From positions 620,001-684,000 of the forward strand of contig NZ_CP170485.1 in the NCBI RefSeq assembly GCF_052055585.1: a DNA stretch of 64,000 bases, written 5' to 3'. This document shows positions 49,030-57,925 of the stretch, piece after piece. The position numbers and the translations under genes were made by a program. Below the pieces are notes generated by a model that did not search any database, had not been told where the DNA came from, and was given only the letters and a program-made list of their open reading frames with translations. How positions within the stretch are numbered: the first letter of the stretch is position 1; each line of letters starts with the position of its first letter. This DNA comes from Oceanicaulis sp052055585. GTDB taxonomy: Bacteria; Pseudomonadota; Alphaproteobacteria; Caulobacterales; Maricaulaceae.

Positions 49030-51593
49030 CGTCCCATCGCCTCCGCAATCAGGTCTTCCTCGCTGGCTTCGGCCAGGATGGCGTCCATCGCCTCGCCATG
49101 GCGGATGGGTTCGCGGCCCACTTCCAGCATCACCGGCACGGCCAGCGGGCTAATCTGATCGAGATGCACCGCTTCCACATGACCCGCCACGCGCACCAGC
49201 GCGTCTGACAGGCGGCGCACATCCAAGAGCCCCGCCGCGGCGTCCGCCCAGGCGGCCTGCATCAGGATGTGATCGGGCTCATGATCGCGCAGGACGTTGT
49301 AGATGAGGTCGGCGGAGAAGGTGACCTGCCGACCCGTCTTCTCCTGCCCCGGAAAGCGCCGCTCGATCAGCCCGGCGATCAGGGCGCAGTTTCGAAACGT
49401 ACGCTTCATCAGATCGCTCTCGGCCAGCCAGGCGTCAAGATCGTCGCCCATCATGTCTTCGGAGAAGAGCGCGCTCATATCCACGTCCGAGAGGTCCTTG
49501 CGACCCCAGACCGCCAGCGCATATTCGTTCGCCACAAAGCCCAGAGGCTGCTTGCCGAGACGCTCCAGCCGCCGCGTCACCAGCATGCCCAGCGTCTGGT
49601 GGGCGAGGCGGCCTTCAAACGGATAGCAGACAAGCCAGGACTTGCCCGCCCGCGGGAAGGTCTCCACCAAGAGGCTGTCGGGCGCAGGCAGCTTTGACTT
49701 CTGCCGCTGGATATCCAGCCAGTCGCGGACCTGTTCGGGCAGGAGCGACCAGCGGTCAGGATTGTGCACGAGTTCACGCACCCGCGCGGCGAGGAAGGTG
49801 GAGTAGGGGAATTTGCCGCCTTCAAAGCTGGGGATCTTCGGGTCTTCGGCGCTCGACCGGCTGACGAGGCAATCGCCGCCGCTGACCCCTTCAAAGCTCA
49901 ATATCTGGCCTGCAAACATGAAGGTGTCGCCGGGACTGAGCTGGTCGGTGAACCATTCCTCGATCTGACCCAGCATCTTGCCGCCCATCAGGCTTGCGCC
50001 CTGTGCGCCGCCGCGGGCGACTTCATCAGGACGCACCAGACCGCGATTGCCGCGTCCGCGCTGGGGTTTGGAGGCGCCGGTGCGTCGCGCCAGCCGGACA
50101 TTCAGCATCGGCGCTTCGATGATGGTGCCCACATTCATGCGGTGGCGCTGGGCCATTTCACGGTTGCGCGCCCGCCACAGACCGTCTCGGGTCTGAACGA
50201 GACGCTTGAAGCGGTCATAGCTGCCGAGCGCATAGCCGCCATCGGCGACGAAGGCGAGCACGCGGTCAAACGTCTCACGCGGCAGTTCGGCATAGGGCGC
50301 CGCCGCCGTGATCTCTTCAAAAAGCGCCTCCGCCTTGAACGGGTCCCCACAGGCGCGGCCCATCACGTGCTGAGCCAGCACATCGAGCGAGCCCGCTTTC
50401 AACGGATCGCCATCGAGCGCGCCCGCAAGCACCGCTTCGGCGGCGCAGGCGCATTCCAGATGCTCGAAACGGTTGGTGGGGACCAGCACGGCGCGGCTTG
50501 AGGCATCGAGCCGGTGATTGGCGCGCCCGAGCCTTTGCAGCAGGCGCGACGTGCCCTTGGGCGCGCCCATCTGGATCACCAGATCCACATCGCCCCAGTC
50601 GATCCCCAGATCGAGGGTGGAGGTGCACACGACAGCTTTCAGAACGCCCGCGCCCATCGCCGCTTCCACCTTGCGGCGTTGCTCGACCGAGAGCGAGCCG
50701 TGATGCAGGGCAATGGGCAGATTGTCGTCATTGATCGCCCACAGTTCCTGAAAGGTCAGCTCGGCCTGGGAGCGGGTGTTCACGAAGATCAGCGCCGTGC
50801 CCGCGCCCTTGATCTGCTCATAGACCGCTTTCATGGCGTGACGGCCTGAATGGCCCGCCCAGGGAATGCGTTCCTCGGGCGTCATGATCTGGACTTCAGG
50901 GGCCGCGCCCGCCGTTCCGCGCACGATGCGGGCGAAGCAGGCGTCATTGCCTGAACCCTGCGCCGACAGCCAGCGCGCATGGCCCATCTCGTCCTTCACG
51001 GTGGCTGACAGGCCCACCCGGCGCATGTTCGGCGCATAGCCCTGAATGGCCGCCAGCCCCAGCGCCAGCAAATCGCCGCGCTTGGAGGCCGCGATGGCGT
51101 GCACTTCGTCGATGATCACGCATTGCAGGTCTTCAAAGAAGGCGCTGGCGTTCTCCTGCGCGCAGAAAAGGGCGATCTGCTCGGGCGTGGTCAGAAGAAT
51201 GTCCGGCGGCCGGGCGCGCTGGCGCGTGCGTTTGCTGGCCGGGGTGTCGCCGGTGCGGGTCTCGACGCGCAGATTGAGACCCATCTCCTCGATGGGCGTC
51301 ATCAGATTGCGCGCCACATCCTGGCTCAGAGCCTTGAGCGGGCTGATATAAAGCGTGTGCAGGCGGTGGGGGCGATCCTTGCCCTCGCGTTCTGAAATCT
51401 CGGCCAGATCAATCAGGCTGGGCAGGAAACCGCCCAGCGTCTTGCCGCCGCCTGTAGGTGCGATCAGCAGCGCAGCCTCGCCGGCCTGAGCGGCGGCGAC
51501 CATTTCGCGCTGGTGCGCGCGCGGAGCCCAGCCCCGGCTGTCAAACCAGGCTTCAAACCGTTCCGGCAGGGCGGGGAGGCGGGCGTGCTTCAT
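49026..51593 (-). CDS. Ligase-associated DEXH-box helicase (Lhr-like)
   Basis: ~855-residue superfamily 2 helicase of the Lhr-type group that occurs with the ligase, MBL exonuclease and PdeM. Walker A APTGGGKTLGG, motif Ib TRTGDTP, DEVH box VIIDEVHAIAASKRGDLLALGLA, motif III LSATV, motif IV LIFVNTRSQAELTFQELW, motif V STLDLGIDWGDVDLVIQMGAPKG, motif VI QRLGRANH, then a long Lhr winged-helix and C-terminal domain. 3'-5' translocase probably remodels DNA ends. ATG at 51593 (MKHARLPALPERFEAWF) is preferred; ATG at 51611 is also possible. Stop shared with the GST gene. Confidence 0.94.
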   Translation of the reverse strand: MKHARLPALPERFEAWFDSRGWAPRAHQREMVAAAQAGEAALLIAPTGGGKTLGGFLPSLIDLAEISEREGKDRPHRLHTLYISPLKALSQDVARNLMTPIEEMGLNLRVETRTGDTPASKRTRQRARPPDILLTTPEQIALFCAQENASAFFEDLQCVIIDEVHAIAASKRGDLLALGLAAIQGYAPNMRRVGLSATVKDEMGHARWLSAQGSGNDACFARIVRGTAGAAPEVQIMTPEERIPWAGHSGRHAMKAVYEQIKGAGTALIFVNTRSQAELTFQELWAINDDNLPIALHHGSLSVEQRRKVEAAMGAGVLKAVVCTSTLDLGIDWGDVDLVIQMGAPKGTSRLLQRLGRANHRLDASSRAVLVPTNRFEHLECACAAEAVLAGALDGDPLKAGSLDVLAQHVMGRACGDPFKAEALFEEITAAAPYAELPRETFDRVLAFVADGGYALGSYDRFKRLVQTRDGLWRARNREMAQRHRMNVGTIIEAPMLNVRLARRTGASKPQRGRGNRGLVRPDEVARGGAQGASLMGGKMLGQIEEWFTDQLSPGDTFMFAGQILSFEGVSGGDCLVSRSSAEDPKIPSFEGGKFPYSTFLAARVRELVHNPDRWSLLPEQVRDWLDIQRQKSKLPAPDSLLVETFPRAGKSWLVCYPFEGRLAHQTLGMLVTRRLERLGKQPLGFVANEYALAVWGRKDLSDVDMSALFSEDMMGDDLDAWLAESDLMKRTFRNCALIAGLIERRFPGQEKTGRQVTFSADLIYNVLRDHEPDHILMQAAWADAAAGLLDVRRLSDALVRVAGHVEAVHLDQISPLAVPVMLEVGREPIRHGEAMDAILAEASEEDLIAEAMGR

Positions 51594-51696
51594 CGGTGAA
51601 AGAGATAGCATGCGGGAGGGGCGGGCACAGTCTTTCCTCAGCGCGCATCCCGCCCTAGTCTGCCGCGCAACATAATAACCTTTGAGGAGACGCCTG

Positions 51697-53901
51697 ATGC
51701 GCGCAGCCCTGTTCGCCTTTGCATCCGTTCTGGCCCTGACCGCCTGCAGCCAGCCGGCGGCGCAAACCGACGCGTCTGCCGATGCCGATGCGTCCGCCCC
51801 TGCGACAACGCAGATCGCGGCGCCGGTCTATCCCGAAACGCGCACGGTCGATCAGGTGGATGTCTACGCGTCGGCGGCCGAGGGCGAGGTGGCGGTGTCT
51901 GATCCCTATCGCTGGCTGGAACAGGATGTGCGCGAGTCTGAAGACGTGGCGGACTGGGTGAACGCGCAGACCGAGGTCACCAACGCCTATCTTGATCAGT
52001 TGCCGGGGCGGGGCCGCATCGCCGCGCGCCTGTCAGAGCTGTGGAATTACGAGCGCTATGGCCTGCCCGCCAGCCGCCAGACCGAAGCGGGTCTGCGCTA
52101 TTTCTTCAACCGTAATGACGGGCTGCAAGACCAGTCGGTCTTCATGGTTCAGGACGGGCTCGACGGTGAAGCGCGCCCGCTGATCGACCCCAATGAATGG
52201 GCGGCGGACGGCACGACCGCGCTGGCGGGCACGGTGCCCAGCCCGGATGGAACCAGGCTTGCCTATCTGATTGCTGATGGCGGCTCGGACTGGCGCTCGA
52301 TCCGGGTGCTCGACGTGGAAACCGGTGAAACCCTGTCTGACGAGATCGAATGGGTGAAGTTCTCACCCTTGAGCTGGGCCAAGGATGGCTCGGGCTTCTT
52401 CTATTCGCGCTATCCGGCGCCGGAAGAGGGCGAGGCCTTCACCGCGCTCAATCTCAACCAGGCGATCTATTTCCATGAACTGGGGACCGATCAGAGCGAG
52501 GACGTTCAGATCATGGCGGATCCTGACGCGCCGGAAGTGGGCTGGCGCGGCTCGGTCAGTGATGATGGCCGCTATCTGATCATTGGTTCGTCCACCGGCA
52601 CCGATGGCAATGGCGTTCACATCCTCGACCTTGAAGCCGAGGGCGCCGAGCCGGTCGAGATTTTCGAGGGTTTTGGCAACAACCATTCCTATGTGGGCAA
52701 TGACGGGGAAACCTTCTGGTTCCTGACCGATCTGGACGCCCCCAATGGCCGGATCGTTTCGGTGTCCCTGTCTGATCCCTCAGCCCTGACCGATGTGGTG
52801 GCCGAGGGCGACGGCCCGATCACCGGCGCCAGCCATGTGGGCGGTCATCTGATCGTCGAGACCATGCGCGACGTGGCGAGTGCGGTCAGCGTCTATACGC
52901 CTGCGGGCGCCTTCGTGCGCGAGGTGGACCTGCCGGGCCTGGGCGTCGCGTCCGGCTTTGGCGGCGATCCGGCGCGCAGCGAAACCTTCTATTCCTATGA
53001 AAGCCTGAACCAGCCGCCAGCGCTCTATCGCTATGATGTGGAGACGGGGGAGAGCGAGGTCTTCCGCGCCCCGGACCTGACCTTCAATCCCGATGACTAT
53101 GTGGTCAGCCAGACCTTCTATGAGAGCACGGGCGGGGCGCGCATCCCGATGTTTGTCGCCCACCATCGTGATGTGGACCCTAATGGCGCTCGCCCGACCC
53201 TGATCTATGGCTATGGCGGCTTCGCCATCACCCGCCGCCCCGATTTTGACGTGCGGCGCCTGCAATGGATGGAAATGGGCGGTGTCTACGCCATCGCCAA
53301 TCTGCGCGGCGGTTCGGCCTATGGCCGCGACTGGCACGATGCCGGGCGTCTCGCGAACAAGCAGAACGTCTTTGATGACTTCATCAATGCCGGTCATGCC
53401 CTGATCGATATGGGCTGGACTAGCCCGGACCACCTCGCCATTCATGGCCGTTCCAATGGCGGTCTGCTGGTGGGCGCGGTCGCCAATCAGGCGCCGGACC
53501 TGTTCGCCGCGGCGCTGCCGGCGGTGGGCGTGATGGACATGCTGCGGTTCAACCAGTTCACTGCAGGCCGGTTCTGGGTGGATGATTATGGCAGCCCGCA
53601 GGACCCGGAGATGTTTGACGTGCTCTATGGCTATTCGCCCTATCACAACATCCCCGAGACCGGCGATTATCCCGCGACGCTGATCACCACCGCCGATACC
53701 GATGACCGCGTCGTGCCGGGCCATTCGTTCAAATACGCCGCGGCCCTTCAGGCGGCTGAGACGGGCGACGCCCCGACCCTGATCCGCATTGAAACGCGTG
53801 CAGGCCATGGCGCCGGCACCCCGGTCTCCAAACTGATCGAGGAAGCGGCGGATCGCTGGGCCTTCATCGCCTACCACACCGGTCTCGAGATCGAGGACTA
53901 G
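51697..53901 (+). CDS. Prolyl oligopeptidase family lipoprotein (S9A)
   Basis: 734-residue serine peptidase. Lipoprotein signal MRAALFAFASVLALTACSQ (lipobox LTAC), so attached to a periplasmic membrane face. Seven-blade beta-propeller (~residues 60-430) then a catalytic alpha/beta hydrolase with IHGRSNGGLLVGA (Ser), TTADTDDRVVPGHSFKYAA (Asp) and ETRAGHGAGTPVSKL (His), the S9A triad order. Cuts after Pro in peptides up to about 30 residues. ATG at 51697 follows GAGGAG; an in-frame TTG upstream is rejected. Confidence 0.94.
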   Translation: MRAALFAFASVLALTACSQPAAQTDASADADASAPATTQIAAPVYPETRTVDQVDVYASAAEGEVAVSDPYRWLEQDVRESEDVADWVNAQTEVTNAYLDQLPGRGRIAARLSELWNYERYGLPASRQTEAGLRYFFNRNDGLQDQSVFMVQDGLDGEARPLIDPNEWAADGTTALAGTVPSPDGTRLAYLIADGGSDWRSIRVLDVETGETLSDEIEWVKFSPLSWAKDGSGFFYSRYPAPEEGEAFTALNLNQAIYFHELGTDQSEDVQIMADPDAPEVGWRGSVSDDGRYLIIGSSTGTDGNGVHILDLEAEGAEPVEIFEGFGNNHSYVGNDGETFWFLTDLDAPNGRIVSVSLSDPSALTDVVAEGDGPITGASHVGGHLIVETMRDVASAVSVYTPAGAFVREVDLPGLGVASGFGGDPARSETFYSYESLNQPPALYRYDVETGESEVFRAPDLTFNPDDYVVSQTFYESTGGARIPMFVAHHRDVDPNGARPTLIYGYGGFAITRRPDFDVRRLQWMEMGGVYAIANLRGGSAYGRDWHDAGRLANKQNVFDDFINAGHALIDMGWTSPDHLAIHGRSNGGLLVGAVANQAPDLFAAALPAVGVMDMLRFNQFTAGRFWVDDYGSPQDPEMFDVLYGYSPYHNIPETGDYPATLITTADTDDRVVPGHSFKYAAALQAAETGDAPTLIRIETRAGHGAGTPVSKLIEEAADRWAFIAYHTGLEIED

Positions 53902-53903
53902 TC

Positions 53904-54833
53904 ATGGGGGACGCCAGCCAGCGCCTGAAAGCCCTTAAGGCCGCCCTCGACAAGGGGCAGGAGAAGCCGGACCGATGGTTTGCGATCTTTCTGCCCACAG
54001 TGAGGCCAAAGCGGGGTTTTGAGTGGCTGGCGTCCGCCTGTCTGTTCTCGCTTGAAGGGTCGCCGGATACGCTCGCTGACGCCTTGCGAGACCGCTATCA
54101 GGCTCTGGCTCAGTATGTGGGCGGCATGCCGCTTCAGCTGCAGTGGGCCGAGGCGGCGCTGACCTTGCGCCTGGGCATCGACCCGCACGTTTATGGCGGG
54201 TTGCGCAATATGCCGGATTTGGGGGCTCGTCCGGCAATGGCTCTGTGCGCGCTTGATGCCCGACTTGATAATGCCGCCGCCCAAGTGAATGCCGTACGCA
54301 AGGAAATCCGCCCCTGGATGACCAATTATGTGACCGGCATTGATGGTTTGATGGCGGCGTATAGCGCGGCTCATGTCGCGCGTGGGGACTGCCCGGACAA
54401 GGCGCGTGCGGCGAATGAGCGAGCCGAAGCCGTGTTTGCAGCGCACAAGGCTGCAAAGAAAGCCAGCAAGGAGGGCGCGCGCGCCTGCGCCGCGTTTGGC
54501 GAAGACCCCGAGCGCGTGCTGGAGCGATTTCTGGGTCTGTTGAGCGCTGCGGAGAGCTTCAGGGCGCTCAAGCGTGTTCAGACTGGATTGCTGCTGGAAT
54601 GGGCGTGTTACGGCCTTGGCGAAGCAGAGGCCGAAGCGTTGGAGCGCTGGCTCCACATTGCCGGGGAGTCCAAGCGGACAGACCGACGCATGCAGGCGCG
54701 TCTGGCCTTCCTGCTCTGGGCGGGTGATGCACAGACGGGGGCGTCGCTTCGGCTCGCCATTGCGGCCACCGCTCTTTCGGCGGAAGCGGCGCTGACATCG
54801 GCGGAGGGCGCGGATTCAGGTAGTGGGGTCTAA
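53904..54833 (+). CDS. Unknown helical protein, first of tandem paralogs
   Basis: 309 residues, all-helical prediction, no signal peptide. I do not recognise a specific family, though helical Bacillus DUF4003 proteins have a similar layout (low confidence). It aligns with the next gene: e.g. MAAYSAAHVARGDCPDKARAANERAEAVFAAH here against TYAAIHAARGDDPSEVLAQREAAEAVFRAH there, and both have a VL-F-rich helix followed by an L-LEWA or V-QWAIQGL core and a Gly/Ser-rich tail (DSGSGV/NGSGA). Starts three bases after the peptidase stop and is likely in its transcript. Confidence 0.72.
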   Translation: MGDASQRLKALKAALDKGQEKPDRWFAIFLPTVRPKRGFEWLASACLFSLEGSPDTLADALRDRYQALAQYVGGMPLQLQWAEAALTLRLGIDPHVYGGLRNMPDLGARPAMALCALDARLDNAAAQVNAVRKEIRPWMTNYVTGIDGLMAAYSAAHVARGDCPDKARAANERAEAVFAAHKAAKKASKEGARACAAFGEDPERVLERFLGLLSAAESFRALKRVQTGLLLEWACYGLGEAEAEALERWLHIAGESKRTDRRMQARLAFLLWAGDAQTGASLRLAIAATALSAEAALTSAEGADSGSGV

Positions 54834-54912
54834 GCACGGCGTCGGTCGCAAGTTTTTGCCTTCCGTCCTGCTCCCCTGTAGTCTTGAGCCCTACAGGCCA
54901 GACGAGGGTTTC

Positions 54913-55878
54913 ATGAGCGATACGGATTATCTTCAACGCCTTGAGGCTCTCTACCAAGCATTCAGGGATGGACGCCCGCGGCCTGACTCACTCGCGTCCT
55001 GGCTGTCATCCGCCTGCCTTCTGACCCATGACAGCGATCCGCAAGCGCTTGTGGCGCTGGTGCGCGCCAAGCATGAAGAGATCAAGGCCGGGGTGGGCTG
55101 GCGTTCGCCAACAGGCGCGCTGCGCTGGCTTTATGCAGCGATGCTGGCCCAGAACGACATCCCCGTGGAACGCTTCCTCGCCGCGCGCCGGGCCTTGCGC
55201 GATTGCTTGTCCTGGTATGAGCGCAGCAAATTGTATGCGGGGGGCTCGCGGGCGGCGCTGATGCTGTGCGTCGGCTCGAGCGAGGACACGCCGATTGAAC
55301 AATTCCTGGAGATGCGCGCAAGGCTCTCTCCACCCTGGTGGCGCTCCAATGCGGCTATCACTGATACCTATGCTGCGATCCACGCCGCACGCGGCGATGA
55401 TCCGTCAGAGGTTCTGGCGCAGCGCGAAGCGGCGGAGGCCGTCTTCCGCGCCCATCCGCGGTCTCGCGGGCATGCCCGAGATGGCGGCAAGATGTGTGCG
55501 CTGTTGAAGGTGGATCCACAGGAGGCGATGGCGCGATTTGAAGCGCTTGATGCTGCACGCGAGATCCACAAGCCTTTGCGGCGCTACGGCTTTCGCCAGC
55601 GTTACGTGCAATGGGCCATTCAGGGATTGAGCGTGGAGGACGCCCTTGCAATCGATGCGGTGCGTCAGGCCCTGCCGCGGTCAACACCCACCATTGCCGA
55701 TGCGCGCACGGCGCTGGCGCATCTGGTTCATACGGCCGGGCGTTCGGGCCTGCAGGACGGGGCGCTTAGCGCCATGGACGCGGTCATCGCCGCTCAAACC
55801 GCCATGATGGTGTCAGTCATCACCGCCAGCACGGTTGTGACCACCGCCAGCTCGAGCTCGAACGGGTCTGGTGCTTAA
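54913..55878 (+). CDS. Unknown helical protein, second of tandem paralogs
   Basis: 321 residues, paralog of the preceding gene with about one-third apparent identity over its middle part. LASWLSSACLLTHDSDPQALVALVRAKH and the AARGDDPSEVLAQREAAEAVFRAHPRSRGHARDGGKMCALLKVDPQEAMARFEALD segment contain the shared core. C-terminus ends VIAAQTAMMVSVITASTVVTTASSSSNGSGA, small-residue rich. ATG at 54913 follows GAGGG/TTTC spacing typical of weak sites; upstream frame is rejected. No catalytic motif seen. Confidence 0.74.
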   Translation: MSDTDYLQRLEALYQAFRDGRPRPDSLASWLSSACLLTHDSDPQALVALVRAKHEEIKAGVGWRSPTGALRWLYAAMLAQNDIPVERFLAARRALRDCLSWYERSKLYAGGSRAALMLCVGSSEDTPIEQFLEMRARLSPPWWRSNAAITDTYAAIHAARGDDPSEVLAQREAAEAVFRAHPRSRGHARDGGKMCALLKVDPQEAMARFEALDAAREIHKPLRRYGFRQRYVQWAIQGLSVEDALAIDAVRQALPRSTPTIADARTALAHLVHTAGRSGLQDGALSAMDAVIAAQTAMMVSVITASTVVTTASSSSNGSGA

Positions 55879-55996
55879 GGTTGAGTTAGCCATCCTCCGC
55901 GCAACTCTGTGACGCGTCATTAACTCCCCCTGCTCAACACTCCCGCCAGCGCTGAAACAGTGCGCGTTTCCATAATCGGGACAGTTGGAGTGGGAT

Positions 55997-56758
55997 ATGC
56001 GTAAGAGTTTACTGGGGTCTGCGATGGCGGCGTCGGCCGTGCTCGCGCTGGGCGGCGCGGCGATCGCGCTCGATCATCATGGTCATTCTTCCTGGAGCTA
56101 TGACGGTGAGGGCGGCCCGGAGCATTGGGGCATGCTGTCAGCGGAATACGCGAGCTGCTCCTCCGGTCATGAGCAATCGCCGATCGACCTTCATGCGGTG
56201 AGCGATCATGAAGATTCCGTCCCCGAGCTTCATTGGGACGACGGTGACGCGTCAGTGACCGACAATGGTCACACCATCAAGGTTGATCTTGAAGACGCGG
56301 GTTCTCTGCATCTGGGCGACCGGGAGTATGAGCTGGTCCAGTTCCACTTCCATGCGGGCAGCGAGCACACTGTGGATGGCCATCAATATCCACTGGAAGT
56401 TCACTTCGTGCACGTGTCCGAAGACGGTCATCTGGCTGTGGTCGGCGTCTTCTTTGAAGAAGGCGAAGCGAACCCGGCGCTGGATGAGATCTGGGCTGCA
56501 ATCCCGCATGAGGGTGAGCACCATGAAGTCGATGATGTCGACCCGAGCGCCTTCCTGCCGGCCGATCACAGCGCCTGGCGCTATGCCGGCTCGCTGACCA
56601 CCCCGCCGTGCTCGGAAGGCGTCGCCTGGACCGTCATGCAGACGCCGATCTCTGCATCGGCGGAGCAGATTGCGGCCTTCGCATCGCACTATGATCACAA
56701 CTACCGCCCGGTTCAGCCGCTTCATGCGCGGCGCCTGGCTGCGGGCGGTCTGCACTAG
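55997..56758 (+). CDS. Periplasmic alpha-carbonic anhydrase
   Basis: 253-residue alpha-class carbonic anhydrase, hydrating CO2 in the periplasm. Signal peptide MRKSLLGSAMAASAVLALGGAAIA. Active-site signatures: SPIDL (GHEQSPIDLH), QFHFHAGSEHTVDGHQYPLEVHFVH providing the three zinc His ligands (FHFH, EVHFVH) and the Glu/Thr gate, and SLTTPPCSEGVAWTVMQTPI with the C-S-E signature. The N-terminal mature part is His/Glu/Asp-rich. ATG at 55997 follows GGAG. A large hairpin lies just after the stop. Confidence 0.94.
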   Translation: MRKSLLGSAMAASAVLALGGAAIALDHHGHSSWSYDGEGGPEHWGMLSAEYASCSSGHEQSPIDLHAVSDHEDSVPELHWDDGDASVTDNGHTIKVDLEDAGSLHLGDREYELVQFHFHAGSEHTVDGHQYPLEVHFVHVSEDGHLAVVGVFFEEGEANPALDEIWAAIPHEGEHHEVDDVDPSAFLPADHSAWRYAGSLTTPPCSEGVAWTVMQTPISASAEQIAAFASHYDHNYRPVQPLHARRLAAGGLH

Positions 56759-56764
56759 CACAGC

Positions 56765-56819
56765 CCGTAAAGGGCGGCGCCGCTCTCTCTCCCCCCTCAG
56801 CGGCGCCGCCACCTTACGG
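56765..56819 (+). terminator. Large two-tier hairpin after carbonic anhydrase
   Basis: Inner 12-bp perfect stem GGCGGCGCCGCT / AGCGGCGCCGCC (56773-56810) with a 14-base loop, nested in an outer 6-bp CCGTAA / TTACGG stem. No U-tract follows, so its role as a terminator, processing site or attenuator before the exonuclease gene is open. Confidence 0.7.
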
Positions 56820-56866
56820 TCAGGTCTCAGGTTTCCCGGTCACTGAAGACGGCCTATGTCTTCTGC

Positions 56867-57886
56867 ATGATCCGACCTGACCAGCTTCTCAAGGAAACCG
56901 AGCGCGGCCTGTGGTGTGAACCCGGAGGCTTCTTCATTGATCCCATGCGGCCCGCCGAGCGGGCTCTGGTCACCCACGGGCATGCCGATCATGCCCGCGC
57001 CGGGCATGCGCGTGTGCTCGCGACGCCAGAGACCCTCGCCATCATGGCGGCGCGCTATGGCGAGGATTTCACCCCCGATCCGGTTCCTGTCCGCTATGGC
57101 GAACGCCTGAAAATCGGGGAGGTGGAGGTCAGCTTTCATCCGGCGGGGCATGTGCTGGGCAGCGCCCAGATCCGGCTGGAATGGAAGGGGCTCGTGATCG
57201 GGGTGTCGGGGGATTACAAGCGTCGTCGTGATCCGACCTGTGCGCCATTCGAAGTCTTTCCCGCCCATGTCTATGTGACCGAGGCGACGTTTGCGCTGCC
57301 GGTTTTTCGTCATCCGGATGATGCGGGCGAGATCGCCAAACTTCTCAAAAGCGTCCGCCAGAACCCGGACCGCACCCAGCTTGTCGGCGCGTATGCGCTG
57401 GGCAAGGCGCAGCGTGTGATCTGCTTGTTGCGCGAAGCGGGCTATGACGCGCCGATCCATATTCATGGCTCCATGGAGCAGCTCTGCAAGCTGTACCATG
57501 ATCATGGGGTTGAGCTGGGCCCGCTCGCCAAGGCGACCCTGAAGGATGGCGAGGGGGAGAAACAGGACTTCGCCGGGAAGATCGTGATCGGTCCGCCATC
57601 CTCCTTCCAGACCGCCTGGGCAAGGCGTTTTCCCGATCCGCTGGTCAGTTTCGCCTCGGGCTGGATGCAGGTGCGCGCCAGGGCAAGACAACGCGGCGTG
57701 GAACTGCCTTTGATCCTGTCAGACCATGCCGACTGGGACGAGCTGACCCAGACCGTGCGCGACGTGAACCCCGAGGAAGTCTGGATCACTCATGGCCGCG
57801 ACGATGCGCTCGCGCGCTGGGCCGAGCTTGAGGGCTACAAGGCCCGGCCATTGTCGTTGGTGGGATATGAGGACGAGGATGAGTAG
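56867..57886 (+). CDS. Ligase-associated DNA damage response exonuclease (MBL fold)
   Basis: 339-residue metallo-beta-lactamase of the SNM1/Artemis-like group that accompanies the ligase and Lhr-type helicase. Metal motifs: VTHGHADHARAGHARV (HxHxDH), FHPAGHVLGSAQIRLEW, GVSGDYKRRRDPT, VTEATFALPVFRHP and C-terminal ILSDHADWDELTQTV. Probably trims DNA ends. Followed at 40 bases by the PdeM gene, same strand. Confidence 0.93.
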   Translation: MIRPDQLLKETERGLWCEPGGFFIDPMRPAERALVTHGHADHARAGHARVLATPETLAIMAARYGEDFTPDPVPVRYGERLKIGEVEVSFHPAGHVLGSAQIRLEWKGLVIGVSGDYKRRRDPTCAPFEVFPAHVYVTEATFALPVFRHPDDAGEIAKLLKSVRQNPDRTQLVGAYALGKAQRVICLLREAGYDAPIHIHGSMEQLCKLYHDHGVELGPLAKATLKDGEGEKQDFAGKIVIGPPSSFQTAWARRFPDPLVSFASGWMQVRARARQRGVELPLILSDHADWDELTQTVRDVNPEEVWITHGRDDALARWAELEGYKARPLSLVGYEDEDE

Positions 57887-57925
57887 CGCCTTGCCTCGGC
57901 CCGCCGGGCGCGCCTAACTGACGCC

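Noticed and set aside
52780..53877. 365-codon antisense frame over the prolyl oligopeptidase
   Set aside because: Overlaps the catalytic domain coding region in reverse, no start site, no recognizable fold.
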